Assembly (NCBI GenBank): GCA_035536235.1
Contig: DATLOQ010000173.1
Coordinates: forward strand, 1 to 6,525
Length of the DNA stretch: 6,525 nt
Direction: 5' to 3'
DNA from: DATLNF01 sp035536235
GTDB lineage: Bacteria; Actinomycetota; Actinomycetes; BP-191
Of the stretch, positions 6,368 to 6,525 are shown one piece after another. How positions within the stretch are numbered: position 1 is the stretch's first letter; every line of letters starts with the position of its first letter. A program made the translations under genes and the position numbers. The notes beneath the pieces were generated by a model that worked only from the letters and a program-made list of their open reading frames with translations, searched no databases and was not told where the DNA came from.

Positions 6368-6454
6368 AGGAGAACAGGCCCAAGCTCGGTCGCCGCCCTC
6401 CGCATCACCGGAGTCGGCACCAACCCTTCCGGCGGCCTCGCCGGCACACCTGGA
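6368..6454 (+). pseudogene. Remnant of an FAD oxidoreductase C-terminus
   Basis: In the frame read from 6368 the sequence gives VAALRITGVGTNPSGGLAGTPG (from 6389), closely matching residues 473-494 of the oxidoreductase at 4169-5692. It has no ATG, GTG or TTG start, an in-frame TAG lies at 6365-6367, and the upstream Rossmann, middle and catalytic parts are absent. After G at 6454 the frame stays open to the window edge, but it turns into a Pro/Arg/Ser-rich run with no likeness to the family. Of seven base differences from copy 1, five alter amino acids (G to A, Y to R by two, A to V, I to L) and two are silent, consistent with loss of constraint. It is probably a decayed paralogue piece; a recombination scar is the alternative. 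Confidence 0.6.
6387..6454 (+). repeat. 68-base direct repeat, copy 2 (downstream of the cupredoxin gene)
   Basis: It is the partner of 5583-5650, in the same orientation and 90% identical over 68 bases. The two copies bracket the cupredoxin gene and its upstream 75-base spacer. Recombination between them would remove 804 bases that include the entire cupredoxin gene and leave an intact oxidoreductase signature (inference). Confidence 0.8.
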
Positions 6455-6525
6455 AGCCCACCGTCGACGAAGCGACCACGACCGGGGAGTAGAAGGGAGC
6501 CGAGGCCGAGCACCAGAGGCGAGCG
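6455..6525. other. Unassigned right-end sequence
   Basis: This is 71 bases of purine-rich sequence (for example GAAGGGAGCC at 6492-6501) after the repeat. It contains no start codon with a convincing frame, no tRNA and no hairpin that I can see. A ribosome site for a gene beginning beyond the edge is possible but unproven. Confidence 0.3.

Noticed and set aside
6088..6492. A 134-residue plus-strand frame across the cupredoxin end and the repeat
   Set aside because: Its start lies inside the cupredoxin gene in another frame. Its resemblance to an out-of-frame translation near 5600 only reflects the 68-base DNA repeat.

Overview
The window is GC-rich: my hand counts give about 76% at 4801-5100 and 66% at 5821-6300. 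It carries actinobacterial hallmarks: an actinobacterial-type M19-like secreted hydrolase, a split-barrel oxidoreductase of the F420-dependent class, and GTG starts with short GGAG or GAGG ribosome sites. I infer a high-GC actinobacterium and cannot name the genus.

Layout. Positions 1-2643 are a minus-strand, two-gene export unit. It is read from 2643 leftwards and runs off the left edge. It holds a small secreted protein with four cysteines (1993-2643), then 12 bases later a large secreted hydrolase related to membrane dipeptidases (1-1980, C-terminus missing). The large frame is continuous for 660 codons up to the window edge, and it explains this whole stretch. Long open frames on the other strand here are shadows. 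A short divergent spacer (2644-2701) separates this unit from the plus-strand genes.

Plus-strand genes. A split-barrel FMN/F420 oxidoreductase-like protein (2702-3106), a pirin-type bicupin (3145-4149) and a phytoene-desaturase/PYROXD2-like FAD oxidoreductase (4169-5692) are closely spaced (38 and 19 bases) and probably form one cytoplasmic redox operon with unknown substrate. A secreted cupredoxin-like protein (5768-6355) follows after 75 bases. Its likely copper ligands are H133, C175, H183 and M188.

Most unusual structure. A 68-base stretch encoding the conserved C-terminal FAD-binding signature of the oxidoreductase (5583-5650) recurs at 6387-6454 with 61 of 68 identical bases. That copy lies just beyond the cupredoxin gene, in frame but without a start codon or the rest of a gene. 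It is either the remnant of a lost paralogue or the second half of a direct repeat bracketing the cupredoxin gene.

I recognise no CRISPR array, transposase, tRNA or rRNA. I did not find a convincing terminator or a well-matched promoter.
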